Assembly: GCF_002236805.1 (NCBI RefSeq)
Contig: NZ_NIQA01000011.1
Location: forward strand, 1 to 38,105
Length of the DNA stretch: 38,105 nucleotides
Direction of reading: 5' to 3'
DNA from: Pusillimonas sp. T2
GTDB lineage: Bacteria > Pseudomonadota > Gammaproteobacteria > Burkholderiales > Burkholderiaceae_B
Shown here: one piece after another, positions 7,819 to 14,690 of the stretch
Layout of the letters: the number at the start of each line of letters is the position of its first letter
How positions within the stretch are numbered: the stretch's first letter is position 1
Notes under the pieces: model-generated
The model's database searches: none
The model's input: only the letters and a program-made list of their open reading frames with translations
What the model was told of the DNA's origin: nothing
Position numbers and translations under genes: made by a program

Positions 7819-8226
7819 CTACTGCGACTGAGTTAAATCGAGCTCTAGGCCTCGCAACAAACCATCAAGCATGACGGTCAGCTGGGCATGCTTCTCTGCA
7901 GATAGGGCCGCTATGCGCGCCATGAGAAGGGGGGTAAGCACTGGTTTGTCATCCGACGCAGAACAGGCCTGCCGATCGTTGTTCCCTTTTCCCAGCGCAA
8001 GCCATGCAGGATCGACCCGCAGCACCTGAGCCAACGCCTCGATATTGCGTGGCTTGGCCGCCCCCATACGGTAACGGCGCACCATTTCGTGGCTGATCCC
8101 GATAGCCCTGTTCAAATCAGCCGCCTTTATACCGGCTGAGTCCATGGCCTGGCACAGACGCTGAGCAAAGGCGGGATGCTTGATGTCCAGGTTGGTCGAT
8201 GGCGTCATTGAGTTTCTGTTGGGCAC
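7819..8226 (-). CDS. XRE-family transcriptional regulator
   Basis: In this 135-aa protein, residues 16-75 form a helix-turn-helix domain (FAQRLCQAMDSAGIKAADL, then IGISHEMVRRYRMG, then ALAQVLRVDPAWLALGKG), the usual layout of Cro/CI-type regulators. The C-terminal third is helical and may dimerise. The likely start is the GTG at 8226, which has CGAGG eight bases before it; an ATG six codons later lacks such a site. Its location immediately upstream of the nucleotidyltransferase-fold gene suggests it regulates that transcript, possibly as an antitoxin. Confidence 0.8.
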   Translation of the reverse strand: MPNRNSMTPSTNLDIKHPAFAQRLCQAMDSAGIKAADLNRAIGISHEMVRRYRMGAAKPRNIEALAQVLRVDPAWLALGKGNNDRQACSASDDKPVLTPLLMARIAALSAEKHAQLTVMLDGLLRGLELDLTQSQ

Positions 8227-8230
8227 GTAA

Positions 8231-8554
8231 CTAACCTCGAGGAGAGGGAGAGGGCCTAGGCTCTTCGGTCTCAGTTACAGTCTGCATTGATGATGAGTGC
8301 ACCTGAGCATAGCGCTCACGTCGCTCTTGCTGTAATTCGGCTTTGAAATGCTTGACCAGGTAAGCGTTGGCGTGACGCTCTTGAGCAAACGCGGTGTCGT
8401 ATCGAGCTTTCAGCTCCTGGTAGGGGGCGCTGAACTTGATGTGATCCGGCACCAGCCCCAACGGGCCGCGCGGGAAAGCCTGAAGCTCTCGACTCAGCGC
8501 TTGCGATAGCTGCCTTGCGTGCTCGGCTTGCTGTTTGGCTTGTTGATAATTCAT
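8231..8554 (-). CDS. Hypothetical helical protein of island type
   Basis: This 107-aa protein is strongly helical and Gln/Arg-rich, with coiled-coil character at both ends (QQAKQQAEHARQLSQALS and FKAELQQERRERYAQ). The middle, GPLGLVPDHIKFSAPYQELK, resembles small hypotheticals of conjugative islands. The ATG at 8554 was chosen because sequence before it is not protein-like. It ends 4 bases before the XRE gene. Role is unknown. Confidence 0.6.
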   Translation of the reverse strand: MNYQQAKQQAEHARQLSQALSRELQAFPRGPLGLVPDHIKFSAPYQELKARYDTAFAQERHANAYLVKHFKAELQQERRERYAQVHSSSMQTVTETEEPRPSPSPRG

Positions 8555-8899
8555 TCTGGATTGCCCGTTTCGAAGTGTCGTACAGCCACTATAGAAAACG
8601 GTCATCTAGAACTCAAGGAATCTGGCGTGATTATTCGGCTGCGAACGCTCTGTTAAAAAAGGAAATCTGAGGCATGGCAACTCCAACAAGGCAACGATTT
8701 GTGGGTCAGTGAGCCCGTGATTAAGTGTGGCTATTTGCACACTAATGCGCAATTTCCCCCGATTTAGTAATGCTTTTTTGCTCCGGTGATATACAGATGC
8801 TCCTGGCAGCCAGAGCAATGTTCCGCTCCAGCGCATAGTGCACGGCCGCAGTCCCTTTATCAGAAAAGGGTTTCCGGATTTAATTGTGTTTGCCCCCTT
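8555..8899. other. Gap without a supported gene
   Basis: These 345 bases hold only a 76-codon minus-strand frame (8606-8836) whose product has no protein-like pattern or ribosome site. A 6-bp-stem hairpin lies at 8853-8870. The segment may hold a promoter for the XRE/nucleotidyltransferase operon, but I could not identify convincing -35/-10 boxes. Confidence 0.5.
8853..8870. terminator. Short hairpin downstream of XRE-like pseudogene
   Basis: The arms CCCTTT and AAAGGG pair perfectly around a 6-base loop. It lies 30 bases after the second in-frame stop of the minus-strand XRE-like gene. No T-run follows, so termination would be weak. Confidence 0.3.
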
Positions 8900-9160
8900 T
8901 CAGTCGGTCTCACGTTCGACCACTTTCAGGGTGGGGCGCTGGTCAGTCAGCAGCACGAACAGCTCCTAGATCACTAGCGGGATTGTCCGCTTGCTCTTGT
9001 ATTCGTTGAACTCGTAATTGGCCCATGTTCGCCGCGGCATTTTCCCAGCCGGCGAGATCATTTCGTTCGCCTGGGCCTGATCCAGTCCGGCATGCTTACG
9101 AGCGGCTCTTATTTGCGCTGCTGTCGGCGGAGAAATCCAGTAGGTGATTATGCTTTTCAT
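8900..9160 (-). pseudogene. Small XRE-type HTH gene interrupted by an amber codon
   Basis: The frame encodes a compact HTH protein of the kind TAAQIRAARKHAGLDQAQANEMI followed by RRTWANYE. A TAG at 8966-8968 stops it after 64 residues, just where relatives have a tryptophan (the usual phrase is IP..WELF.LLT). After the TAG the same frame continues ELFVLLTDQRPTLKVVERETD to a TGA at 8900-8902, so the uninterrupted product would be 86 aa. A single TGG-to-TAG change explains it. The truncated protein lacks its last helix and is probably inactive unless suppressed. The family assignment of the HTH is from motif recognition. Confidence 0.7.
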
Positions 9161-9240
9161 TCCAGGTATTCGGAATATGCGGTTGATGCGGCGACAGGAT
9201 GTTGATCCAGATACCCGTTATCGCAAATGATCTTATTCCT

Positions 9241-9768
9241 TCAGGTAAGCTCTGATAGTCGAGAAAACTCACCTTCGTATTTAAAGCTGCGCAATGCGTG
9301 CAGATCGCGCTTCTCGCTGGGCCCACAATGGGCTTTGGAATTTTCATAGTAGTAGGACGAGCCGGATTGAAGATCCTGAATAATGCCATTCCAGGGCACG
9401 TCATACCAGCCCGGTTCTTCATCGACATCGGCGTCAAATTGTGCTTTCAACTCAAACCGTCTCCGCGCCAACCACTTATATGAACCCATAATAGGTTCAA
9501 ACTCATAAAGCAGGTCAAGCTTTGCGTTGAGCTTCTTGAGGGCGTCTTGTAGAGTTCCCCCAGAAGCAGAAGGAAATAAGGGGTTCTCCCACAGGAACGA
9601 TTGCGCTTCCGTAGCCTCAAGATCGTCCCCTTCCAGCATGCAGAACAGAAATTCTGTATCTGAGCGATGGGCGACAATGGCGCGGAAACCGCCACCGTAG
9701 CGCTCTTCTTCAACTCCTAAATGATGTTGCGTGGCTTCAAGGTACTTATTGAGTGCATCCAATTTCAT
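9241..9768 (-). CDS. Hypothetical protein
   Basis: The protein is 175 aa, acidic and soluble, with many aromatic residues (EEPGWYDVPWNGIIQ, SSYYYENSKAHCG). I prefer the ATG at 9768 because GAAGG lies seven bases upstream; the ATG two codons earlier is too close to that site. It follows the frameshifted gene at 9818-10068 in the same direction. No family, motif or membrane segment was recognised. Confidence 0.6.
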   Translation of the reverse strand: MKLDALNKYLEATQHHLGVEEERYGGGFRAIVAHRSDTEFLFCMLEGDDLEATEAQSFLWENPLFPSASGGTLQDALKKLNAKLDLLYEFEPIMGSYKWLARRRFELKAQFDADVDEEPGWYDVPWNGIIQDLQSGSSYYYENSKAHCGPSEKRDLHALRSFKYEGEFSRLSELT

Positions 9769-9817
9769 ATCCATCCCTTCGTGATGGGTGAGCGCAGTGG
9801 CTTAAGATTCGCCAGGA

Positions 9818-10068
9818 TCAGCGTTTGCTTGAGACAACGACCAAGTCGAGCTCAGTGAATTCCGCTTCGTCGGTGTTGTGATCAAGCACCACCAAGCCCT
9901 TTTTAGCCAGGCCGTCGTCATTATGAACTCGTGGAGTTCATATATAAGACCTGCGTCATTCTTCGTGTTCTGAAAACTTGGCGTTTCACCGCCCTCGAAT
10001 CGAGGCCAAATAAACGAGACATTATCGAACCCGTGTCGTGTTTTCGCTAATTTCATTTCGAATGCCAT
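9818..10068 (-). pseudogene. Hypothetical gene with an internal frameshift
   Basis: The first half reads MAFEMKLAKTRHGFDNVSF, then WPRFEGGETPSFQNTKNDAG and YELHEF in one frame. The protein-like continuation lies in another frame: NDDGLAKKGLVVLDHNT, then DEAEFTELDLVVVSSKR, ending at a TGA (9818-9820). The switch is at about 9919-9926, where two extra bases (or one lost base) separate EF from NDDG. Without the shift the original frame continues into an implausible Trp/Ser/Thr-rich tail to 9802. It looks like a degraded or sequencing-affected gene of about 83 aa. Family unknown. Confidence 0.6.
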
Positions 10069-10284
10069 TCTGCAAACGTCGCCTGGCGCTGATCTCAACA
10101 ACAATCGCGTGCAGGATCATGAGTAAACCAAAGATCCCGATAGCAAGCGAGGGGTAAGGGCCAATTATGCTCACCAAGCTGCTGTATCGCTGATCAGGGG
10201 GGTCAGGTTTCCAGATCGAGTACCCGACAAAGCCACCAAAAAATAGTCGGATAAGTGGTCAGTGCGGTCTCGTTCATAATCCAT
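10022..10284 (-). pseudogene. Small membrane protein gene with a homopolymer frameshift
   Basis: An ATG at 10284 with GGAG six bases upstream opens a frame encoding MDYERDRTDHLSDYF. At a run of six T on the coding strand (plus-strand A-run 10238-10243) the sensible frame switches to GGFVGYSIWKPDPPDQRYSS, followed by a membrane segment around SLAIGIFGLLMILHAIVVEI and a basic tail ending at a TAA (10022-10024). One missing T accounts for the break; the repaired product would be about 87 aa. The tail overlaps the start of the next gene. Slippage in the T-run could also allow phase variation. Confidence 0.5.
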
Positions 10285-10353
10285 TGCTGGCTCCAAAGCT
10301 GGAAACTGACTGTATTGACTATCAGTGTAAAGACACCTGTCGAAATAACGAAA

Positions 10354-10599
10354 TCAGCCCGGGCAGCTGGCCCGATGGGTACCGCGCGGGCTCTGCATGT
10401 GGCCCAGGCGTTGCACTCCAAGCACGGTGACCTGATTTGGGGAGAAGACGCGATACTCTTCGTGCTCTGAAAACAGGGCATTGCCGCCATGCACGGCGCC
10501 GTCAAAGCCGTTCTTCAAACAGTCGAGAAGCAGTTCAACATCGGCCGGCAGTACCGAGGCGATATTCACACAGAAGGGGACACGCAAGGATGAAGTCAT
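10354..10599 (-). CDS. Short ART-like C-terminal domain protein
   Basis: The 81-aa product's ATG at 10599 overlaps the stop of the Mrr-like gene as ATGA, which supports translation. Residues 10-55 read VNIASVLPADVELLLDCLKN, then GFDGAVHGG, then EEYRVFSPNQVTVLG. This parallels the C-terminal half of the ART-PolyVal domain at 5244-6371 (DGFDGAV, EYVAFKAEQIKVIG). The N-terminal His and Tyr motifs of a complete ART are missing. It is therefore either a truncated ART or a stand-alone regulatory fragment coupled to the nuclease. The last 15 residues look like frame overrun. Confidence 0.5.
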   Translation of the reverse strand: MTSSLRVPFCVNIASVLPADVELLLDCLKNGFDGAVHGGNALFSEHEEYRVFSPNQVTVLGVQRLGHMQSPRGTHRASCPG

Positions 10600-11207
10600 A
10601 GGTGGCGTTCGGTAGATAGTTGATGGTAGGGGGCGGGCGCGCCTGCGGTTGTGGGTGTTGAGCGATAGGCAAGGAAGGCAAGCAAGCGTTGGCCACTGAT
10701 CATCTGGATGCCCGGACAGCGCAGGGTGAGCTCCCGCGATTGCTTGCCTGTTCGGCCAGTGTGAATGAAAAGGCCGGAGCATTGGTGCTGACTTACCAGC
10801 GCTTCAAATTGCCTTACGTGGGCCAGTTGAATGTGGCCGCTGTAACGTTTGGCCTGAATAAGGTGCTTCTGCCCGTGCTTGAATACCACCCCGTCGATAC
10901 CGCCGTCGCCGCTGTAACGATGACTACGTCTGACCTGATAGCCATGTTGCTCAAAGGCGTCTAGTAGTAACTCTTCGAAGACAAAGGGATCGATCTTGCG
11001 TAAGTAGGCCAGTTGTTGGCCCGAGTGAGCAATGGTGGTGAGCACATGCCGCACACGTTTGGCGCTGGCCTGTTTACGGCGGTGCCGGCGCTCACGCGCG
11101 TTGGGCGAACCCAACAGCGCAGCACCCACAAAGCACGCGATGCTAATCAAGAGCAAGACGGAGGCAAACGTCATTGCGCTGGGCACCCCAAACACGCTAT
11201 CAAGCAT
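10596..11207 (-). CDS. Membrane-anchored Mrr-type restriction endonuclease
   Basis: In this 203-aa protein, residues 12-33 form one membrane segment (ASVLLLISIACFVGAALLG), followed by a basic linker. Residues 70-175 are an Mrr-like PD-(D/E)XK nuclease: DPFVFEELLLDAFEQHGY with Glu79, GDGGIDGVVF with Asp105, and IQAKRY with Gln118 and Lys120. Stand-alone Mrr-type domains cleave DNA, often methylated DNA, and membrane-tethered versions occur in mobile elements. The start codon is one base after the stop of the ART-like gene at 11209 and the stop overlaps the short ART-like gene, so the three are probably co-translated. Target DNA is unknown. Confidence 0.8.
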   Translation of the reverse strand: MLDSVFGVPSAMTFASVLLLISIACFVGAALLGSPNARERRHRRKQASAKRVRHVLTTIAHSGQQLAYLRKIDPFVFEELLLDAFEQHGYQVRRSHRYSGDGGIDGVVFKHGQKHLIQAKRYSGHIQLAHVRQFEALVSQHQCSGLFIHTGRTGKQSRELTLRCPGIQMISGQRLLAFLAYRSTPTTAGAPAPYHQLSTERHL

Positions 11208-11208
11208 C

Positions 11209-12486
11209 TCATGCCCCCATGGTCTGGCGTGATGGGCAGTCCGCCTGATCCTGGGTCGGGGCCTGGTCTAGAATCTGATCAAGGCGCTGGTGCAGTTGCA
11301 TTGTGCGCAAGGGGCGATCGTACTTGTCCATGAAAATGGCATTAACAGGAACAAGTCGTCCTTGTTCGCGCGCTGCCTGCACCACACAAGCTTCCAGTAA
11401 CGGGTTCAGACCGGAACCGGCCAACTTGCCGCTGCTGCGCAACGCAAAACAGGTCTGATCGGTGGGTGCCTGGCCTTGGGCAAGACGCTGGGCGATAGCA
11501 CGCACTTTGTCTGGCGTACTCGGCGCAAACCCGAACTGGTGCGAATCGAGCGTGACCGGAAACACCACCGGACTCTGGGGCTCTTGGTCCAGTAGCCGCT
11601 CAAATCGCTCTGCATGTGCCCAAATGACCTCCGGCGATACAGCGTGACCGACCGTTATGGCATGCACCACCTGGCCAAAGTGCCAGTCAAGCACGTCTTC
11701 GGTAATCAGCTCATTGGCATCGCCAAGGTTGATCCAGTCCCGATGGGTAGCACAAATGGGGCGTACGTGGCCGGCGCGCCAGTGCGCATCCATGCTACTT
11801 TGCGAAAATCCCCAGGCTGGGTGCTCCACATTGCCCCACGTGGGTGACTGGCAAAAGTCATCAATCTTTACGCAATCGGCACCCGAGCGCAACGCGTTCT
11901 GGATCTGGCCAAGCTTTAGATGCTGGGGGTCCGTCAGATCGCCTTCACCGCAGGATAAATCAGCCACACGCAAGTGGGGCAGTGGGTCAATCAGAATCAG
12001 GCGGCCAAAGGGGCGTGCCCGGGCGGGAACAGCAATGGACTGGCCGTCTTGCGTACTGGTATTGATCCAGGCACTGAAGTGACTCGATAGTGTGCTGGTG
12101 TAGCCAAGTGATTTCAGGTGATCAACCACCTGTTGATAGGTGACAGGGACATCAATACGCCAGGAGCTGGCCCGACCAATACGATCTCGTTCAAGCACCT
12201 GCGCCCGCGCCCCCAACTGCTGAGCTACATCCCAAGCAAAGCCTGGATCAGGGCGCACGTTTTGCTTGAGCTGGCCGTTATCGATCTGGATGCTGGCCGA
12301 GCCGTACCAGGGCGCAATGTAGGTTTGCGCGATCAACGCATTATCAGCAGCCCAGAAGCATCCATCAGCGCGACCGGGCACTACCTGCCGATCAGACCAC
12401 GGCTCAATAGACCCATGAAAGAAAAGACCACGAACTAAGTCGCTCGGGGTGTAGGACCAGGGGGAGGAAAGTTTTTGGCTAGGCAT
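11209..12486 (-). CDS. ADP-ribosyltransferase-like protein
   Basis: In this 425-aa protein, residues 15-75 have the spacing of an ART N-terminal half: GLFFHGS (His motif), then CFWAADNALIAQTYI (aromatic/Tyr motif). Around residues 195-235, GADCVKIDDFCQ and WGNVEHPAWGF occupy the place of the C-terminal ART block. The remaining 190 residues are unassigned. Target and catalytic competence cannot be judged; a conventional Arg-Ser-Glu pattern is absent, so an H-Y-type enzyme is more likely. The ATG at 12486 has GGAG nine bases upstream. It leads a probable three-gene unit with the Mrr-type nuclease and the short ART-like gene. Confidence 0.65.
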   Translation of the reverse strand: MPSQKLSSPWSYTPSDLVRGLFFHGSIEPWSDRQVVPGRADGCFWAADNALIAQTYIAPWYGSASIQIDNGQLKQNVRPDPGFAWDVAQQLGARAQVLERDRIGRASSWRIDVPVTYQQVVDHLKSLGYTSTLSSHFSAWINTSTQDGQSIAVPARARPFGRLILIDPLPHLRVADLSCGEGDLTDPQHLKLGQIQNALRSGADCVKIDDFCQSPTWGNVEHPAWGFSQSSMDAHWRAGHVRPICATHRDWINLGDANELITEDVLDWHFGQVVHAITVGHAVSPEVIWAHAERFERLLDQEPQSPVVFPVTLDSHQFGFAPSTPDKVRAIAQRLAQGQAPTDQTCFALRSSGKLAGSGLNPLLEACVVQAAREQGRLVPVNAIFMDKYDRPLRTMQLHQRLDQILDQAPTQDQADCPSRQTMGA

Positions 12487-12511
12487 ATGAGCAATCTCCA
12501 GCGACGCGTGT

Positions 12512-12859
12512 TCAGGTTCTTGGTTTAGTAAATACGCTGTCTACGGGAGCCACATCATCGCCGCAGAAAACATGCTCTTTGATCACCGACCCGGAGCGTG
12601 GGTCAATCTCATCGACAAGGATGCTGGAGATCGCATCGGCGTACTCGACCAGCTCTATGTCAAACTCGCCATGTCCCGGTACCGTGACCGAACCATGAAC
12701 GGGCTTGAACCATTTGGCCGGATCAGCGGCCACGGCATCAGCCACTTTGTCGGCGACCAAGGCTGGATCGTTGCTGAAATTGGTGCCAATCACCTTGACC
12801 CGAACCGTTGCGTACACGTGGGTTACAAACTGCGTGGCGTTATCAGAGGAGGTTGTCAT
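12512..12859 (-). CDS. Hypothetical protein
   Basis: This 115-aa protein is soluble and beta-alpha in character, with FVTHVYATVRVKVIGTNF near the start, a helix VADKVADAVAADPAKWF, and GEFDIELVEYADAISSILVDE. This alternation resembles a small ferredoxin-like fold, but no family was recognised. GGAAAG lies before the ATG. It sits in a run of three small genes upstream of the ART/Mrr unit and downstream of the IS-split gene. Confidence 0.65.
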   Translation of the reverse strand: MTTSSDNATQFVTHVYATVRVKVIGTNFSNDPALVADKVADAVAADPAKWFKPVHGSVTVPGHGEFDIELVEYADAISSILVDEIDPRSGSVIKEHVFCGDDVAPVDSVFTKPRT

Positions 12860-12889
12860 TTCGAGTCTTTCCAGTTCTAGTTGTTTGGG

Positions 12890-13564
12890 TTACCCACGCG
12901 GGCCACGGGCCGATGACTGGGGCTGAGCTTGTTCAGCCAATGCGTGCAGTCGCTCCCAGCTGGGGCCACTGGCCTCGTTGTAGAGTGAAACCAATTTGTC
13001 GCTCAGCTGCTCGTACGTGTCGGCGTAAACAAAGGGGGACTTTCCTTGGAGCAAGGATGTAGAGCGAAATTCGTACTGCTGCCCATAGGTAAGAAACAAA
13101 TGCGCGCGCGGGCTGTCCAGGAATATCCGGAACTCGCAGGACAATTGCTCAGCCTCGTACATGTCCACAGTTGGGTTGTTCAAGTACAGCGAGCTGTGGT
13201 TCGCGCCGGCAGTCTCGATCCAGCGTAGATCGTGCTGCAGATCATGGCGAATCTCGTAGGGAGGGGCGTAGAGCAGCTGGTCGGTAAAGCGCGCATCGAA
13301 CGAGCCCATGGCCAGCGCCCCCAGCTGCTGGGCACGGACAATGATCTGCTCAAGCAACGCCTTGCGATCAAAGCGTCCGGGAGGCATAAAGGCCACGGGC
13401 TCATCGCTTTTGCGCACCAGGGTACCGTTGGTTGCTTTTTCCAGCTGGATGTCCAGCACTTCGTAACCACGATCTTTATGCCAGGCGACGGCTTTGAGTG
13501 CCTCATGAGCTGCCTTGCTGGCCCGGGCTAATCCTAGGGGATCGTTCTCATAGGTTTGGAGCAT
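12890..13564 (-). CDS. Hypothetical protein
   Basis: This is a 224-aa soluble protein of mixed alpha/beta composition. The start is supported by AAGGAAC before the ATG at 13564. Noticeable segments are VAFMPPGRFDRKALLEQIIVR and YEAEQLSCEFRIFLDS. The C-terminal 20 residues are Gln/Pro/Arg-rich. It lies 19 bases after the 13584-14129 gene in the same direction. No catalytic motif or family was recognised. Confidence 0.65.
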   Translation of the reverse strand: MLQTYENDPLGLARASKAAHEALKAVAWHKDRGYEVLDIQLEKATNGTLVRKSDEPVAFMPPGRFDRKALLEQIIVRAQQLGALAMGSFDARFTDQLLYAPPYEIRHDLQHDLRWIETAGANHSSLYLNNPTVDMYEAEQLSCEFRIFLDSPRAHLFLTYGQQYEFRSTSLLQGKSPFVYADTYEQLSDKLVSLYNEASGPSWERLHALAEQAQPQSSARGPRG

Positions 13565-13583
13565 GTCCGTTCCTTAATCCCAG

Positions 13584-14129
13584 TTAGAATGAAGGCGTTG
13601 CACAGCGATGCGCAGCCTGCTCAATCTGGCTGCTTGGCAATGGCGCCTGGCGAATCTGCTCAAGAATCGAATCAAGCAGATGCGTATCCGTCACCGTGCC
13701 GCGCAGTAGCGACTCAACGCGCTCGATTACGTCCTCGCGATGGGCTATTTCGAGTTCATGGCCGCTGCCGATCCAGATCTTGGATTCAGCCTCCTCGGGA
13801 TTGGGCTCATCGATGTTTACAAGGCGAAAGTAAGTGGCGTGTACCAGGTCATGCAGCGCGTGGCCCACTGTTTGCAACGTTTCTTGGTAGTTGTCGGTAA
13901 CTTCTCCACCGGTGTGTATGAGAAGTTTTAGTGTTCCGCGGTCAGAGCAGGGTTCCCAATCGATAGAATCATCGCCAGTGTCAAAGCCCTTGAGCATGTC
14001 TTGATCGCTGACCCCGGCATTGGTCCAGCCAAAATAGTCTGTGAGGGGGCGCAATGCCGGGACAACCTGCTCTTTGGTCGCCCCCGGTTTGAGGGTCGCC
14101 TCCAAGGTCATGAAGTGTGAATAGGCCAT
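13584..14129 (-). CDS. Hypothetical protein
   Basis: This 181-aa acidic soluble protein begins MAYSHFMTLEATLKPGATKE, suggesting a ferredoxin-like beta strand followed by a helix (PALRPLTDYFGW). The middle GTLKLLIHTGGEVTDNYQE and HALHDLVHATYFRLVNIDE form a second alpha/beta unit. GAAGGT precedes the ATG at 14129. It lies downstream of the gene split by the IS605-type element, so its expression may now depend on promoters within or beyond that element. Family unknown. Confidence 0.65.
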   Translation of the reverse strand: MAYSHFMTLEATLKPGATKEQVVPALRPLTDYFGWTNAGVSDQDMLKGFDTGDDSIDWEPCSDRGTLKLLIHTGGEVTDNYQETLQTVGHALHDLVHATYFRLVNIDEPNPEEAESKIWIGSGHELEIAHREDVIERVESLLRGTVTDTHLLDSILEQIRQAPLPSSQIEQAAHRCATPSF

Positions 14130-14210
14130 AGTGAATACCTTCGTCAGTTAGTGGTTGACGTAAAGGTACTGGGGCGCGCGTGCGAATTAAAGGATTTGGA
14201 GGGGGATTTT

Positions 14211-14547
14211 TTAGCGCGCGGTCAGGCTACGTTGCCGGGCGGCGGGTAGGCCAAGCCCCCTATCCGGCCAACCGAGCACAATATGATTCAGGCTAAATGC
14301 TCCCAATTGAATGTTCAGGTGCCTGACCAGCTCATTCACCGGATGTCCGGGGTACAAATTTGCCTCTTCGATAGGGCGTTTACCGTCACAGGCGAGCGCG
14401 AACAGCGCGCCTGCATCAAGAACAAGCTGCCCGTCAGCGCGACCCTCAAGCGTCATCTTGGCCACGAAATCCGCCTCGGTACCGAGCCCATCACCATCCA
14501 AGAGCAGGTGCTCGCTCTCAATCTTCGTGCTTACAGCCCAGTGATCG
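14211..14547 (-). pseudogene. C-terminal part of a gene split by an IS605-type element
   Basis: This fragment encodes 111 residues beginning DHWAVSTKIESEHLLLDGDG, ending at a TAA (14211-14213). It has no start of its own: reading upstream passes straight into the right end of the element. Joining its first base (14547) to the base at 16361 gives an in-frame protein across the junction (DGDQL, then I, then DHWAV). A hydrophobic strand followed by LLLDGDG fits proteins in which a GGCW-type segment is followed by HVVV....LDGDG, as in island hypotheticals. It is part of the 187-aa gene whose N-terminal part is at 16361-16587. The function of the intact family is not known to me. Confidence 0.75.
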
Positions 14548-14690
14548 TTGACATCCTCGCCCACCTGAAGGAAGGCGATTCCTACGACGCTAGACAAGAG
14601 CAAGCTCCTGCGTAGTCGCTTCGGCGGGTTCCTGCTTCGCAGGACGGTCCGACAGCACCGTTCCTCCACAGGCCAACACGGCATGTCCTG
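14548..14690 (-). ncRNA. Predicted omega RNA (reRNA) region of TnpB
   Basis: In IS605-type elements the guide RNA for TnpB is made from the 3' end of tnpB and the right end of the element, with the guide supplied by flanking DNA. Here the last 100 or so bases of tnpB plus the right-end hairpin (14557-14578: a 22-nt stem-loop with loop TTCA) and the terminal GTCAA fit that scaffold. The guide would begin at 14547 on the minus strand with CGATCACTGGGCTG. Its 5' end here is approximate. That guide would match the empty site next to CTGAT. The prediction rests on family knowledge and the hairpin. Confidence 0.45.

Noticed and set aside
8606-8836. 76-codon minus-strand frame in the gap between the XRE genes
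   Set aside because: The composition is not protein-like, there is no ribosome site and no family resemblance.
14283-14615. 110-codon plus-strand frame over the IS right end
   Set aside because: It is opposite the C-terminal fragment of the split gene and the tnpB 3' end, crosses the element boundary and has no ribosome site.
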